Positions 1 through 7,548 of a stretch of DNA of 64,000 nucleotides are shown here, piece by piece. Position 1 is the stretch's first letter; every line of letters starts with the position of its first letter. Under the pieces are notes generated by a model. That model ran no database searches, was not told the origin of the DNA, and saw only the letters and a list, made by a program, of their open reading frames with translations. The DNA is from Thermococcus sp. 4557 (GTDB lineage Archaea > Methanobacteriota_B > Thermococci > Thermococcales > Thermococcaceae): contig NC_015865.1 in the NCBI RefSeq assembly GCF_000221185.1, positions 1,550,001 to 1,614,000 of the forward strand, written 5' to 3'. Position numbers and translations under genes: made by a program.

Positions 1-149
1 TCCAGGTTGTATTCGGCTTCCTGGCGGTAGCCCTGATTCTCCTGGCGGCCTGGCTCTTCTTCCGCTGGATGAAGCGGTACGCTGAGAGAAAGGAGAGGGA
101 AATCGAGAAGGAACTCGAGGAATTGGAGGAAACGGGGGAAGTGTATTAG
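1..149 (+). CDS. C-terminal end of a membrane protein (partial)
   Basis: Only the last 48 codons are in the window, read in the frame that starts at base 3 and stops with TAG at 147-149. They encode one hydrophobic segment (about residues 2-21 of the fragment, ending FFRW) and then a charged Lys/Glu-rich helix ending GEVY, which looks like a short cytoplasmic coiled coil. The gene ends 8 bp before the stop of the opposing TPR gene. The fragment is too short and generic to name; it could be the tail of a transporter or of a stomatin- or NfeD-like protein. Confidence 0.6.
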   Translation, partial: QVVFGFLAVALILLAAWLFFRWMKRYAERKEREIEKELEELEETGEVY

Positions 150-156
150 TCTGGAA

Positions 157-1185
157 CTACTCCACATTCTCCTCCGGGAAATTCGAGGTCTCCTCGTTGG
201 CCCTCATTATCTTTGCCCTGTACTCCTCGTACCTCTTCCTGGCCTCTTCCGCCTTCTCCGTCTCGCCCAGGTAGTCGTAGGCCTCGGCGACGTGCTTCCA
301 CCACATGGGGTCCTGCTCGGCCTCCTTCAGGCAGTACTCGAGGAACTTCTCGTAGGCTTCCCTTGCGAGCTCCTCCTTCCCGAGCTTGCGCGCTATGTTG
401 CCGACGTCCTCGTAAAAGACACCCTCCTCTTCTGCCTCCTTCTGGTAGTACTTGAGGGCCCTTTCCCAGGCCTCCCTGGCCTTCTCCTCGTTGCCCAGCT
501 CCTCGTAGAGCTTTGCAACGTCCTCCCAGAACCAGGGCTCCTCCTCGGCGTAGCGCTCGAGGGCTTTAGCGGCCCTCTCCATGTTCCCGGCTTTCTTCCA
601 GTACTCGTGGGCCTCCTTCAGGTAGTAGGTGTCCTTTTCCTTGTCGTAGAGAGCCTCGTATATCTCGGCGGCCCTCTCGTACTTCTCGGCCTTCTCGTAG
701 GCCCAGGCGGCGCTCTCCATCCAGCCGAGCTTCTCGTACATCTCCGCCGCCTTCAGGTAGTTCCCGGCCTTCTCGTACTTCCTTGCCGCGGCTTTGTACT
801 TGCCCGCCCTCTCCAGATTCTCGGCCGAACGGAAGCGGTCCGCGAGACCGAGGTCGGGCTCGCTGATGTACCAGATTCCAAAGGCGACGATCGCTATGAA
901 GAAGACGATTATCCCGGCGACGACGTTGAGGCTCCGCCAGGTGGCGCTCAGGTAGAGGCCGTAGCCGCTTATGGCCGTGAAGATTGCCAGTATCGTCCCG
1001 TACTTCCAGCTCTCGGCGTAGAACGTCAGTCCCGTGAAGAAGAGCAACATCAACGTGACGCCGAGGAAGCCGAGGGTGAGTATCACCTGGAGCAGCAGCT
1101 TCCAGCCGCCGTACCAGACTATTCCAGCGGCTATTGCTAGGATTGCTATCATGAAACCGATCAGGTACGCTTTGAGCTTGTCCAT
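157..1185 (-). CDS. TPR-repeat membrane protein
   Basis: A 342-residue protein. Residues 5-110 hold four to five hydrophobic segments; the rest (about 120-335) is a run of tetratricopeptide-like helical pairs, visible as repeated A-x3-YE-K-A-G and A-A-x2-YE patterns. TPR arrays dock partner proteins, so this is probably a membrane scaffold with a cytoplasmic repeat domain. The ATG at 1185 follows GGGGTGGAAGG and lies inside the 3' end of the upstream methyltransferase gene (25 bp overlap), so the two are probably translationally coupled. The partner is unknown; only the fold is supported. Confidence 0.85.
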   Translation of the reverse strand: MDKLKAYLIGFMIAILAIAAGIVWYGGWKLLLQVILTLGFLGVTLMLLFFTGLTFYAESWKYGTILAIFTAISGYGLYLSATWRSLNVVAGIIVFFIAIVAFGIWYISEPDLGLADRFRSAENLERAGKYKAAARKYEKAGNYLKAAEMYEKLGWMESAAWAYEKAEKYERAAEIYEALYDKEKDTYYLKEAHEYWKKAGNMERAAKALERYAEEEPWFWEDVAKLYEELGNEEKAREAWERALKYYQKEAEEEGVFYEDVGNIARKLGKEELAREAYEKFLEYCLKEAEQDPMWWKHVAEAYDYLGETEKAEEARKRYEEYRAKIMRANEETSNFPEENVE

Positions 1186-1697
1186 CCTTCCACCCCCTCG
1201 ATTTCGAGCAGGAAGACCTTTTCGTCCAGTCGCGGAGTGTAGTAGCCGATGCCGTCGTGGGCAACGACGCGATGACAGGGAACAACGATGGGATAGGGGT
1301 TCCTCCTCATCGCCCCGCCTATGGCCCGCGGTGACGTGCCAATGGCCCTGGCAAGGCCACCATACGTTATAACACTCCCTCTTTTAACGTTTTTCGTGAG
1401 CCACTCGTAAACCCTCCTTTCAAAGGCCGTTACGCCCTCAAAGGAGAGCTCCGGCAGAATTTCGGAGTTGCTCACCCTGCCGATGATGACGTCCCTGACG
1501 AGGGCCGGGTAGTCCGACCTTTCGCGTTCGATACTGACGTCCACACCCCGTTTCCTTAGAAAGCCCGTGAGGCGGTCGAGGTTCCTCTCGAACTGCTCCC
1601 CGTCCAGCGCGAAGGTTATTCCCTGAACCCCGCCCTCAAAAAGCACGGCTATCCAGACGTCTCTGTTTGCTATCCGAAACTTCTCAACGCTCAGCAT
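1161..1697 (-). CDS. ogt: O6-alkylguanine-DNA alkyltransferase
   Basis: This suicide repair protein transfers the alkyl group from O6-alkylguanine in DNA onto its own cysteine. The 178-residue protein has the active-site PCHRV motif with the acceptor cysteine at residue 141, preceded by the helix-turn-helix and arginine finger region (TSPRAIGGAMRRNP). Its start (MLSVEKFR) and length are close to my recollection of the characterised T. kodakarensis MGMT of about 174 residues. It is first in a minus-strand pair with the TPR gene and shares a compact divergent promoter region with the ketopantoate reductase gene. Confidence 0.95.
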   Translation of the reverse strand: MLSVEKFRIANRDVWIAVLFEGGVQGITFALDGEQFERNLDRLTGFLRKRGVDVSIERERSDYPALVRDVIIGRVSNSEILPELSFEGVTAFERRVYEWLTKNVKRGSVITYGGLARAIGTSPRAIGGAMRRNPYPIVVPCHRVVAHDGIGYYTPRLDEKVFLLEIEGVEGWTSSKRT

Positions 1698-1711
1698 AAT
1701 ACCATCGGTAA

Positions 1712-1737
1712 CGCTTTAAGGGTAGCGCTTTAAACGG
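1712..1737. promoter_or_regulatory. Overlapping divergent TATA boxes
   Basis: Two TTTAAA-type boxes sit within 26 bp. CGCTTTAAGGG near 1712-1722 suits rightward transcription of the reductase (predicted start near 1742, short leader GGTGGTGGG). The reverse complement of GCTTTAAACG near 1727-1737 suits leftward transcription of ogt, starting near 1705. The boxes interleave, so the two promoters probably compete. This is inferred from spacing only. Confidence 0.5.
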
Positions 1738-1750
1738 TTGCGGTGGTGGG

Positions 1751-2665
1751 ATGAAGATTTACGTGCTCGGGGCCGGAAGCATAGGCTCGCTTTTTGGCGC
1801 GCTCCTCTCGAGGGCGGGGAACGAGGTCACCCTGATAGGAAGGGAAAACCAAGTGAGGGCGATAAACGAGAACGGTCTGCACGTCTCGGGGGTTGAGGAG
1901 TTCACGGTTCATCCCCGGGCCAGCCTCACCGCCCCGGATGAGCCGCCGGACCTGCTGATTCTGGCCACGAAGTCGTACTCTACGAAGACCGCCCTGGAGT
2001 GTGCCGGGGGATGCATAGGGCCGGATACGTGGATACTCAGCGTGCAGAACGGCCTCGGCAACGAGGAGCTGGCCCTTAAGGTGACCGGAAAGGTCATCGG
2101 CGGGGTGACCACGAACGGTGCCATGCTCGTTGAGTGGGGCCACGTGCGCTGGACCGGGCGCGGACTCACGGTTATCGGGATGTATCCGACGGGTACAGAC
2201 CCCTTCGTGGAAAGGGTGGCCGAAGTTTTCAGAACTGCTGGCCTTGAAACGTCCGTTACGGAGCACGTTATCGGCTGGAAGTGGGCGAAGGCCATAGTCA
2301 ACTCCGTCATCAACGGTCTTGGAACCGTTCTTGGAGTGAAAAACGGTGTGCTGAAGGACGACCCCTATCTCGAAGCGGTGTCCGTGGACCTGGCGCGCGA
2401 GGGCTGCCTCGTGGCCCAGAAGCTGGGTGTGGAGTTCGAAATACACCCCCTTGAGCTCCTCTGGGATACGATAGAGCGAACGCGGGAGAACTACAACTCA
2501 ACGCTCCAGGATATACGGCGCGGTAAGCGGACCGAGGTGGACTACATCCACGGAAAGATAGTGGAGTACGCCCACTCGGTGGGCCTGGAGGCGCCCAGAA
2601 ACGAGCTTTTGTGGGCCCTGATCAAGGCCAGGGAAAATCTAAATAAACCGAATGGTGAAGTATAG
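1751..2665 (+). CDS. panE: 2-dehydropantoate 2-reductase (ketopantoate reductase)
   Basis: Reduces 2-dehydropantoate to pantoate with NAD(P)H, a step of archaeal coenzyme A synthesis. The 304-residue protein opens with a Rossmann nucleotide-binding motif ([14 protein letters not shown], residues 5-18) and carries the catalytic-lysine segment [16 protein letters not shown] about 180 residues in. Length is normal for the family. ATG 1751 follows GGTGGTGGG. The start of the next gene lies 16 bp after the stop, suggesting cotranscription with the PhoU-like and serA genes. Confidence 0.9.
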   Translation: MKIYVLGAGSIGSLFGALLSRAGNEVTLIGRENQVRAINENGLHVSGVEEFTVHPRASLTAPDEPPDLLILATKSYSTKTALECAGGCIGPDTWILSVQNGLGNEELALKVTGKVIGGVTTNGAMLVEWGHVRWTGRGLTVIGMYPTGTDPFVERVAEVFRTAGLETSVTEHVIGWKWAKAIVNSVINGLGTVLGVKNGVLKDDPYLEAVSVDLAREGCLVAQKLGVEFEIHPLELLWDTIERTRENYNSTLQDIRRGKRTEVDYIHGKIVEYAHSVGLEAPRNELLWALIKARENLNKPNGEV

Positions 2666-2681
2666 ACTGGAGGGGTCGAAG

Positions 2682-3329
2682 ATGCCCATATTCGGGGGTA
2701 AGGAGAGCAGCGTTTTTGAGGCCATAGACGAGCACCTTGAGGTCGTCAGCGAGTCTCTTGTCGCCTTCAGGGAGCTGGTTGATGCCTACCTCGATGGAGA
2801 TTTTGAGAGGGCAAGGGCCTTTGAGAGGGAGGTTGACCAGCTGGAGAGCAAGGCCGACACCCTCAGGAGGGGCATAGAGACGATGCTCTACGAGGGGGCC
2901 TTCCTGCCTGCCAACAGGGGAGATTACGTGAGGCTGAGCGAGCTCATTGACCAGGTCGCCGATGCCGCGGAGAGCGCGGCCCACACCCTCATACTGGCCA
3001 AGCCGAAGGTTCCGAAGGAGCTGAGGGCCGAGATCCTGAGGCTCGTGGAGTCCGCCGTTGAGACCTACGGGGTTCTCGTTCAGGCGGTGAACGCCATGAA
3101 CTCGGACGTTGACAGGGCGATAGAGCTTGCCAAGGCCGTGGAGGATGCCGAGGAGATGGCCGATGAGGTCGAGTACGACGTCAAGGGCAAGGTTTTTGAG
3201 AGCGAGACCATTACAACCTACGCAAAACTCGTCTGGAACCAGATACTGACGAAGATAGGCGACATAGCAGACAGGGCGGAGGATGCATCCGATCAGGTCA
3301 TGCTCATGGCGATAAAGAGAAGGGGATGA
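2682..3329 (+). CDS. DUF47/PhoU-like protein (TIGR00153 type)
   Basis: A 215-residue all-helical acidic protein with a heptad-like pattern and no membrane segment, beginning MPIFGGKESSVF, the usual opening of archaeal TIGR00153 (DUF47) proteins. Relatives resemble PhoU and are often linked to phosphate transport regulation, but no Pit or Pst gene is visible here. I chose ATG 2682 because GGAGGGG precedes it at good distance; an in-frame ATG at 2652 would overlap the previous gene and has no ribosome site. Role in this organism is inferred from family only. Confidence 0.85.
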   Translation: MPIFGGKESSVFEAIDEHLEVVSESLVAFRELVDAYLDGDFERARAFEREVDQLESKADTLRRGIETMLYEGAFLPANRGDYVRLSELIDQVADAAESAAHTLILAKPKVPKELRAEILRLVESAVETYGVLVQAVNAMNSDVDRAIELAKAVEDAEEMADEVEYDVKGKVFESETITTYAKLVWNQILTKIGDIADRAEDASDQVMLMAIKRRG

Positions 3330-3339
3330 GGTGATGGAA

Positions 3340-4257
3340 ATGGTGAAGGTTTTGGTTGCGGCGCCGCTGCACGAGAAGGCAATCGACGTTTTGAAGAACG
3401 CCGGTTTTGAGATTGTTTACGAGGAGTATCCCGATGAGGCCCGCCTTCTGGAGCTCGTCGGGGACGTTGAGGCTATAATAGTCAGGAGCAAGCCGAAGGT
3501 GACCCGGAAGGTCATCGAGGCCGCCCCGAAGCTCAAGGTCATCGGAAGGGCCGGCGTCGGTCTGGACAACATCGACCTTGAGGCCGCCAAGGAGCGCGGA
3601 ATAAAGGTCGTGAACAGCCCGGGCGCCTCGAGCAGAAGCGTTGCCGAGCTCGCCGTTGCGCTCACCTTCAACGTGGCCAGGAAGGTCGCCTTCGCCGACA
3701 GGAAGATGCGCGAGGGAACCTGGGCCAAGAAGCAGGCCATGGGAATCGAGCTTGAAGGCAAGACCCTTGGAGTCGTCGGCTTCGGAAGGATAGGCTACGA
3801 GGTCGCCAGGATAGCCCACGCCCTCGGCATGAAAGTCCTGCTCTACGACCCCTACCCGAACGAGGAGAGGGCTAAAGAAGTCGGTGGAACCTTCGTCTCC
3901 CTTGAGGACCTCCTCAGGGAGAGCGACGTCGTCACGCTCCACGTTCCGTTAATAGAGCAAACCTACCACCTCATAAACGAGGAGCGCCTTAAGCTCATGA
4001 AGCCGACGGCGATACTCATAAACGCGGCCAGGGGAGCGGTTGTCGACACAAACGCCCTCGTCAGGGCACTCAAAGAAGGCTGGATTGCCGGTGCCGGCCT
4101 GGACGTCTTCGAGGAGGAGCCGCTCCCGGCCGACCACCCGCTCACCAAGCTCGACAACGTTGTCCTGACCCCGCACATCGGCGCCTCCACCGTCGAGGCC
4201 CAGATGCGCGCTGGAGTCCAGGTTGCGGAGCAGATAGTAGAGGCTCTGAAGGGCTGA
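3340..4257 (+). CDS. serA: D-3-phosphoglycerate dehydrogenase
   Basis: Oxidises 3-phosphoglycerate to 3-phosphohydroxypyruvate, the first step of serine synthesis. The roughly 305-residue protein has the short archaeal architecture: substrate domain, NAD-binding segment GFGRIGYEVARIAHALGM, then the catalytic arginine (NAARGAVVD), glutamate (FEEEPLP) and histidine (TPHIGAS). It has no C-terminal ACT domain, so serine feedback of the bacterial type is not expected. Starts at 3334 or 3331 are possible; ATG 3340 fits best because GAGGTGAT precedes it by a few bases. It closes the panE-DUF47-serA run. Confidence 0.93.
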   Translation: MVKVLVAAPLHEKAIDVLKNAGFEIVYEEYPDEARLLELVGDVEAIIVRSKPKVTRKVIEAAPKLKVIGRAGVGLDNIDLEAAKERGIKVVNSPGASSRSVAELAVALTFNVARKVAFADRKMREGTWAKKQAMGIELEGKTLGVVGFGRIGYEVARIAHALGMKVLLYDPYPNEERAKEVGGTFVSLEDLLRESDVVTLHVPLIEQTYHLINEERLKLMKPTAILINAARGAVVDTNALVRALKEGWIAGAGLDVFEEEPLPADHPLTKLDNVVLTPHIGASTVEAQMRAGVQVAEQIVEALKG

Positions 4258-4261
4258 TGCC

Positions 4262-4275
4262 CTTCTTTTCTTAGT
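4262..4275 (+). terminator. Possible T-rich terminator after serA
   Basis: The stop of serA is followed at once by a pyrimidine-rich stretch (CTTCTTTTCTTAG). Archaeal RNA polymerase often stops at such T tracts without a hairpin. Support is compositional only. Confidence 0.3.
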
Positions 4276-4296
4276 TCATCTTGGGTTCTCGCAAAC

Positions 4297-4352
4297 CTTT
4301 ACCAGTATACTGGTAAAGTTCGCCGGAAAAGTTTGCCAGTATGGTGGTAAAC
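4297..4352. promoter_or_regulatory. Paired palindromic operators upstream of fumarase
   Basis: Positions 4297-4318 form a perfect 22-bp palindrome with half-site CTTTACCAGTA. A second, imperfect copy at 4331-4352 (half-sites GTTTGCCAGTA and TGGTGGTAAAC, 8 of 11 positions symmetric) starts 34 bp further on, about three helical turns, so two dimers could bind the same DNA face. Both copies lie upstream of the fumarase TATA box, which fits an activator better than simple steric repression. I do not recognise the motif; it is not the TATCAC-N5-GTGATA Tgr site. Confidence 0.7.
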
Positions 4353-4385
4353 TTTTGCAGTCCTTTCTATAACCATTCCCACGTC

Positions 4386-4398
4386 AAACTTTTTAATC
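4386..4398 (+). promoter_or_regulatory. TATA box of the fumarase operon
   Basis: ACTTTTTAATC just before 4398 lies about 35-40 bp upstream of the first codon, so transcription should start near 4415-4420 and leave a leader of about a dozen bases containing AGGTGA. Inferred from spacing and base composition. Confidence 0.45.
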
Positions 4399-4430
4399 AA
4401 AACCCCAACCTTTAGACAGGTGAGTGCCGA

Positions 4431-5285
4431 TTGCTTGTCGATGCCATCGTCGAGGCGATAAGACTGGCCGTTACGAGGATTCCTGATGACGTTGTTTTAG
4501 CTCTCAGAAAAGCCTACGGGTTTGAGAAGAGCGAGATAGCGCGCTTCAACCTCGAAAACATCCTGAAGGCGGTGGAAATCGGGAGGGATGGCTCAATCCC
4601 CGTCTGTCAGGACACGGGAACGCTCACGTTCTTCGTGAGGGCAGGTGTTGAGAGTCCTTACCTTCGCGGGCTGGAGGGGGCGATAGTCGAGGCGGCGAGG
4701 AAGGCGACGCGGGAGGTTCCGCTCAGGCCCAACGCCGTCGATGTTCTGAACGGGAAGAACTCCGGGGACAACACCGGTCGGTTTGTCCCGGTGGTCCACT
4801 GGGAGCTCGCTGAGGGGAGCGAAATCGAGATGGCAGTTCTCCCCAAGGGGGGCGGCAGCGAGAACTGCTCCGCCCTCGCCATGCTGACCCCTGGCGAGGG
4901 ATGGGAAGGGGTGAGGCGCTTCGTCCTCGAACGGGTCAGGGAGTGCGGCGGCAAGCCGTGTCCGCCGGTGATACTGGGGATAGGTGTGGGCGGGGGCGCG
5001 GACCTCTCGCTGAGTCTGGCCAGGAGGGCCCTGCTCAGGAGGGTTGGGGAGAGGAATCCCGACGGTAGAATAGCGGAAATCGAGGCTGAGCTCCTGGAGG
5101 AGGTCAACTCCCTCGGGATAGGCCCCATGGGCATGGGGGGCAAAACCACCGCGCTGGACGTTAAAATCGAAACAGCGCACAGGCACCCCGCGAGCTTTCC
5201 TGTCGGTTTGGTGGTCCAGTGCTGGGCCAACAGGAGGGCTTTCCTCAGGATAAAGCCGGACGGGAGGGCTGAGATTTGGCAGTGA
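4431..5285 (+). CDS. fumA: Fumarate hydratase class I, alpha (N-terminal) subunit
   Basis: With the next gene it forms the iron-sulfur fumarase that interconverts fumarate and L-malate. The 284-residue subunit shows the three cysteine contexts expected for [4Fe-4S] ligands in the alpha subunit: PVCQDTG near residue 58, SENCSAL and GKPCPPV. The GIGVGGGADLS loop follows. The start is a TTG at 4431, supported by AGGTGA seven bases upstream; GTG codons nearby are out of frame. Its stop overlaps the beta-subunit start. The malic enzyme gene opposite suggests a pyruvate-malate-fumarate segment. Tartrate dehydratase is the main alternative in this family. Confidence 0.92.
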   Translation: MLVDAIVEAIRLAVTRIPDDVVLALRKAYGFEKSEIARFNLENILKAVEIGRDGSIPVCQDTGTLTFFVRAGVESPYLRGLEGAIVEAARKATREVPLRPNAVDVLNGKNSGDNTGRFVPVVHWELAEGSEIEMAVLPKGGGSENCSALAMLTPGEGWEGVRRFVLERVRECGGKPCPPVILGIGVGGGADLSLSLARRALLRRVGERNPDGRIAEIEAELLEEVNSLGIGPMGMGGKTTALDVKIETAHRHPASFPVGLVVQCWANRRAFLRIKPDGRAEIWQ

Positions 5286-5800
5286 GGCTGAGAACTCCCC
5301 TGGGTGAAGAGGACATCCTGACTCTCAGGGCCGGCGACGTGGTTCACCTCTCCGGGACGGTTTACACGGCCAGGGATTCGGCACACAGGAAAATCCTTGA
5401 GCTGGCTGGGAAAGGGGAGCTTCCCCTCGACCTTGAGGGTGCTGTGATATACCACTGCGGGCCCGTGGTGAGGAAAGGCTGTGGGGGCTATGAGGTCGTC
5501 TCTGCCGGCCCCACGACCAGCGCGAGGATGAACCGCTACCTGGAGGGGATTCTCCCCCTCGGCGTCAGAGGGATAATCGGAAAGGGAGGAATGAATCCGG
5601 CGCCCTTTAAAGGCCGCGCCGTTTACTTCGCCTTCACAGGTGGGGCTGGCTCCCTCGCGGCGAAGAGCATAAAGAAAGTCAGGGAGGTGCTCTGGCTCGA
5701 CGAGCTTGGCACGCCGGAGGCGGTGTGGGTTCTCGAAGTCGAGGATTTCCCGCTGCTGGTGGCGATAGACGCTAACGGTAGCTCCCTCTACGGTCGTTGA
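5276..5800 (+). CDS. fumB: Fumarate hydratase class I, beta (C-terminal) subunit
   Basis: The 174-residue subunit corresponds to the C-terminal domain of single-chain class I fumarases. Visible landmarks are the AGDVVHLSGTVYTARDSAHRK entry region (quoted in part: VYTARDSAHRK), YHCGPVV, GPTTSARM and GIIGKGGM, all typical of the family. TTG 5276 has GGAGG at good spacing; GTG 5282, overlapping the alpha stop, is the alternative. The last 29 bp overlap the 3' end of the malic enzyme gene on the other strand, so the two transcripts are complementary at their ends. Confidence 0.92.
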   Translation: MAVRLRTPLGEEDILTLRAGDVVHLSGTVYTARDSAHRKILELAGKGELPLDLEGAVIYHCGPVVRKGCGGYEVVSAGPTTSARMNRYLEGILPLGVRGIIGKGGMNPAPFKGRAVYFAFTGGAGSLAAKSIKKVREVLWLDELGTPEAVWVLEVEDFPLLVAIDANGSSLYGR

Positions 5801-7058
5801 GGGGCGCTATCTCCCGCTCGTAGAACTCCCTCCAGCGCCTCAGCCTCTCCTCCACCTCTTCCCCGCGCACGCGTATCCCTGCAATGTTTTCGCGCATCGC
5901 TTCCTCGGCAACCGCCCTCGCGACCCTCGGGTGGACGTCGGGGTGGAACGGGGAGGGGATTATCTCTTCCTCGTTCGGTTCGATGGTTTCCGCCATGGCC
6001 ATTGCGGCCGCGATGACCATCCCGTCCGTTATGGTTCTGGCCCTCACGTCAAGGGCTCCCCTGAAAATCGCCGGAAAGCCCAGGAGGTTGTTCACCTGGT
6101 TCGGGTAGTCGCTCCTGCCGGTGGCCACTATCCTTGCACCTGCCTTTTTGGCCTCCTCGGGGAGTATCTCGGGCGTTGGATTGGCGAGCGGGAATACTAT
6201 CGCGTCGTCGGCCATCCTCTCAATCCACTCCGGCTTTATGACGCCCGGTCCGGGCCTCGTGAAGGAGATGAGAACGTCCGCACCCTTCAGCGCCTCCGCC
6301 GGGCCGCCCTCAATTCCCTCGGCGTTGGTCCTTTCAAGAAGCCCGCCGCGGTAGGGGAAGAGCTCCTCAAGCGGAAGGTCCGGTGTCAGAATCCTCGGCT
6401 CCCCGTTCACAAGCTCGACAACGCGGACGTTTCCTGCTGGTATTCCTGCCTTCGTGATCAGTTTGAGGGTGGCGAAACCCGCTGCCCCAGCCCCGAAGAG
6501 CGCGACCGTGATTTCGCCGGGCTTCTTTCCGACCACCTTCAGCGAATTTATGAGCGCCGCTAGGACGACGCTCGCGGTTCCCTGCTGGTCGTCGTGGAAG
6601 ACGGGGATTTCGAGCTCTTCCCTCAGCCTCTCAAGGACGTAGAAGCATTTCGGGGAGGAGATGTCCTCGAGGTTGATTCCCCCGAAGGAGGGCGAGACTG
6701 CCTTAACGACTTCTATGAAGCGCTCGGGGTCTTTTTCTGCTAAAACAAGCGGAAAGGCATCAACTCCCCCGAAGGCCTTGAAGAGCAAAGCCTTACCCTC
6801 CATGACGGGGAGCGCCCCGAGGGGCCCTATGTCTCCAAGGCCAAGGACACGCGTCCCATCGCTCACGACTGCTATCGTGTTTCCCCGGTTGGTGTATTCA
6901 AAGGCGTCCTCGGGATTTTCCCGTATCCTTAGCGAGACCTCCGCCACACCCGGTGTGTAAGCGAGGCTGAGGCTCTCCCCCGTGAGGGGAACCTTGGGTA
7001 TCACCTCTACCTTTCCGTTCCCTATGAAGTTGTTCCTGTGAAACGTTAGGGGGTCCAT
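5772..7058 (-). CDS. maeB: Malic enzyme (malate dehydrogenase, decarboxylating)
   Basis: Interconverts malate with pyruvate and CO2 using NAD(P). The 428-residue protein has the malic-enzyme signature region (LAYTPGVAE near residue 40), a lysine and metal-ligand region (VFHDDQQGT) and the Rossmann segment LFGAGAAGFATLKLI. It lacks the phosphotransacetylase-like extension of long bacterial MaeB proteins, as expected for archaeal forms; T. kodakarensis has a characterised malic enzyme of this type. The start is ATG 7058, right after GGTGGTGAG; an upstream in-frame start at 7088 lacks such a site. It is convergent with and overlaps the fumarase operon. Confidence 0.93.
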   Translation of the reverse strand: MDPLTFHRNNFIGNGKVEVIPKVPLTGESLSLAYTPGVAEVSLRIRENPEDAFEYTNRGNTIAVVSDGTRVLGLGDIGPLGALPVMEGKALLFKAFGGVDAFPLVLAEKDPERFIEVVKAVSPSFGGINLEDISSPKCFYVLERLREELEIPVFHDDQQGTASVVLAALINSLKVVGKKPGEITVALFGAGAAGFATLKLITKAGIPAGNVRVVELVNGEPRILTPDLPLEELFPYRGGLLERTNAEGIEGGPAEALKGADVLISFTRPGPGVIKPEWIERMADDAIVFPLANPTPEILPEEAKKAGARIVATGRSDYPNQVNNLLGFPAIFRGALDVRARTITDGMVIAAAMAMAETIEPNEEEIIPSPFHPDVHPRVARAVAEEAMRENIAGIRVRGEEVEERLRRWREFYEREIAPLNDRRGSYR

Positions 7059-7157
7059 CTCACCACCGGAGTTTGTTGGCATGTACAAGTTAAAAGGGCT
7101 TTGGTGGTTTTAGGTCTTTGACATAAATATGGAAACGAAAGGGGCTGGGGGAACCAA

Positions 7158-7171
7158 AAGCTTTTAAACCC
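7158..7171 (+). promoter_or_regulatory. tRNA-Ala promoter
   Basis: AAAAGCTTTTAAAC around 7156-7169 is a strong BRE/TATA pair about 30-35 bp before the mature 5' end of the tRNA. Confidence 0.6.
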
Positions 7172-7196
7172 AGGGCCGGTTCCTAATACCGGGTGT

Positions 7197-7274
7197 GGGC
7201 CGGTAGCTCAGCCTGGTATGAGCGCCGCCCTCGCAAGGCGGAGGCCGCGGGTTCAAATCCCGCCCGGTCCACCA
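7197..7274 (+). tRNA. tRNA-Ala (anticodon CGC)
   Basis: A full cloverleaf can be drawn. The acceptor strands GGGCCGG and CCGGTCC pair with one G-T pair. A D arm follows, then the anticodon stem CCGCC/GGCGG enclosing loop CTCGCAA (anticodon CGC, reading GCG), a one-pair-richer variable region, and a T arm with GTTCAAATC. Discriminator A and the CCA end (7272-7274) are encoded. No intron is present. It carries alanine for GCG codons. Confidence 0.95.
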
Positions 7275-7548
7275 GAAAACAAACCTTCCTGTTCTTGGTA
7301 CATCCACTGTTTCTGGTTTCACCTGCCGCATCACATTCTACTCGATGGCATATTGGCTGAAATACATCCGTTCGTGAGTGCTGTGGGCTTAGTACTCGCC
7401 TTGATAGATGTATACTCCTTTCCCGTGAAATTCAGGGATTCCTTTGGCATTTATTGAAAAAAACTGGGGCTTTGGTCAAATTTTGTTCAATGTGATTAGG
7501 GAAAATTACTTAAGCACTTTGTCGTTTTTATTACATGGTGATGGTTAT
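7275..7548 (+). other. AT-rich gene-free stretch after the tRNA
   Basis: About 275 bp downstream of tRNA-Ala with lower GC than its surroundings and no convincing gene. Open frames through it either run out of the tRNA or lack ribosome sites. The 3' ends of tRNA genes are common archaeal integration sites, but I see no repeat of the tRNA end and no integrase remnant here. The right part should hold the promoter of the M20 gene (GTTTTTATTA near 7523-7532 or an earlier box). Confidence 0.4.

Noticed and set aside
292-1140. Long plus-strand frame opposite the TPR gene
   Set aside because: Mirror of a GC-rich coding strand; Leu/Val-Pro-rich composition and no ribosome site.
7218-7457. Open frame running out of the tRNA-Ala gene
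   Set aside because: It begins inside the tRNA, has no ribosome site and reads through AT-rich noncoding DNA.
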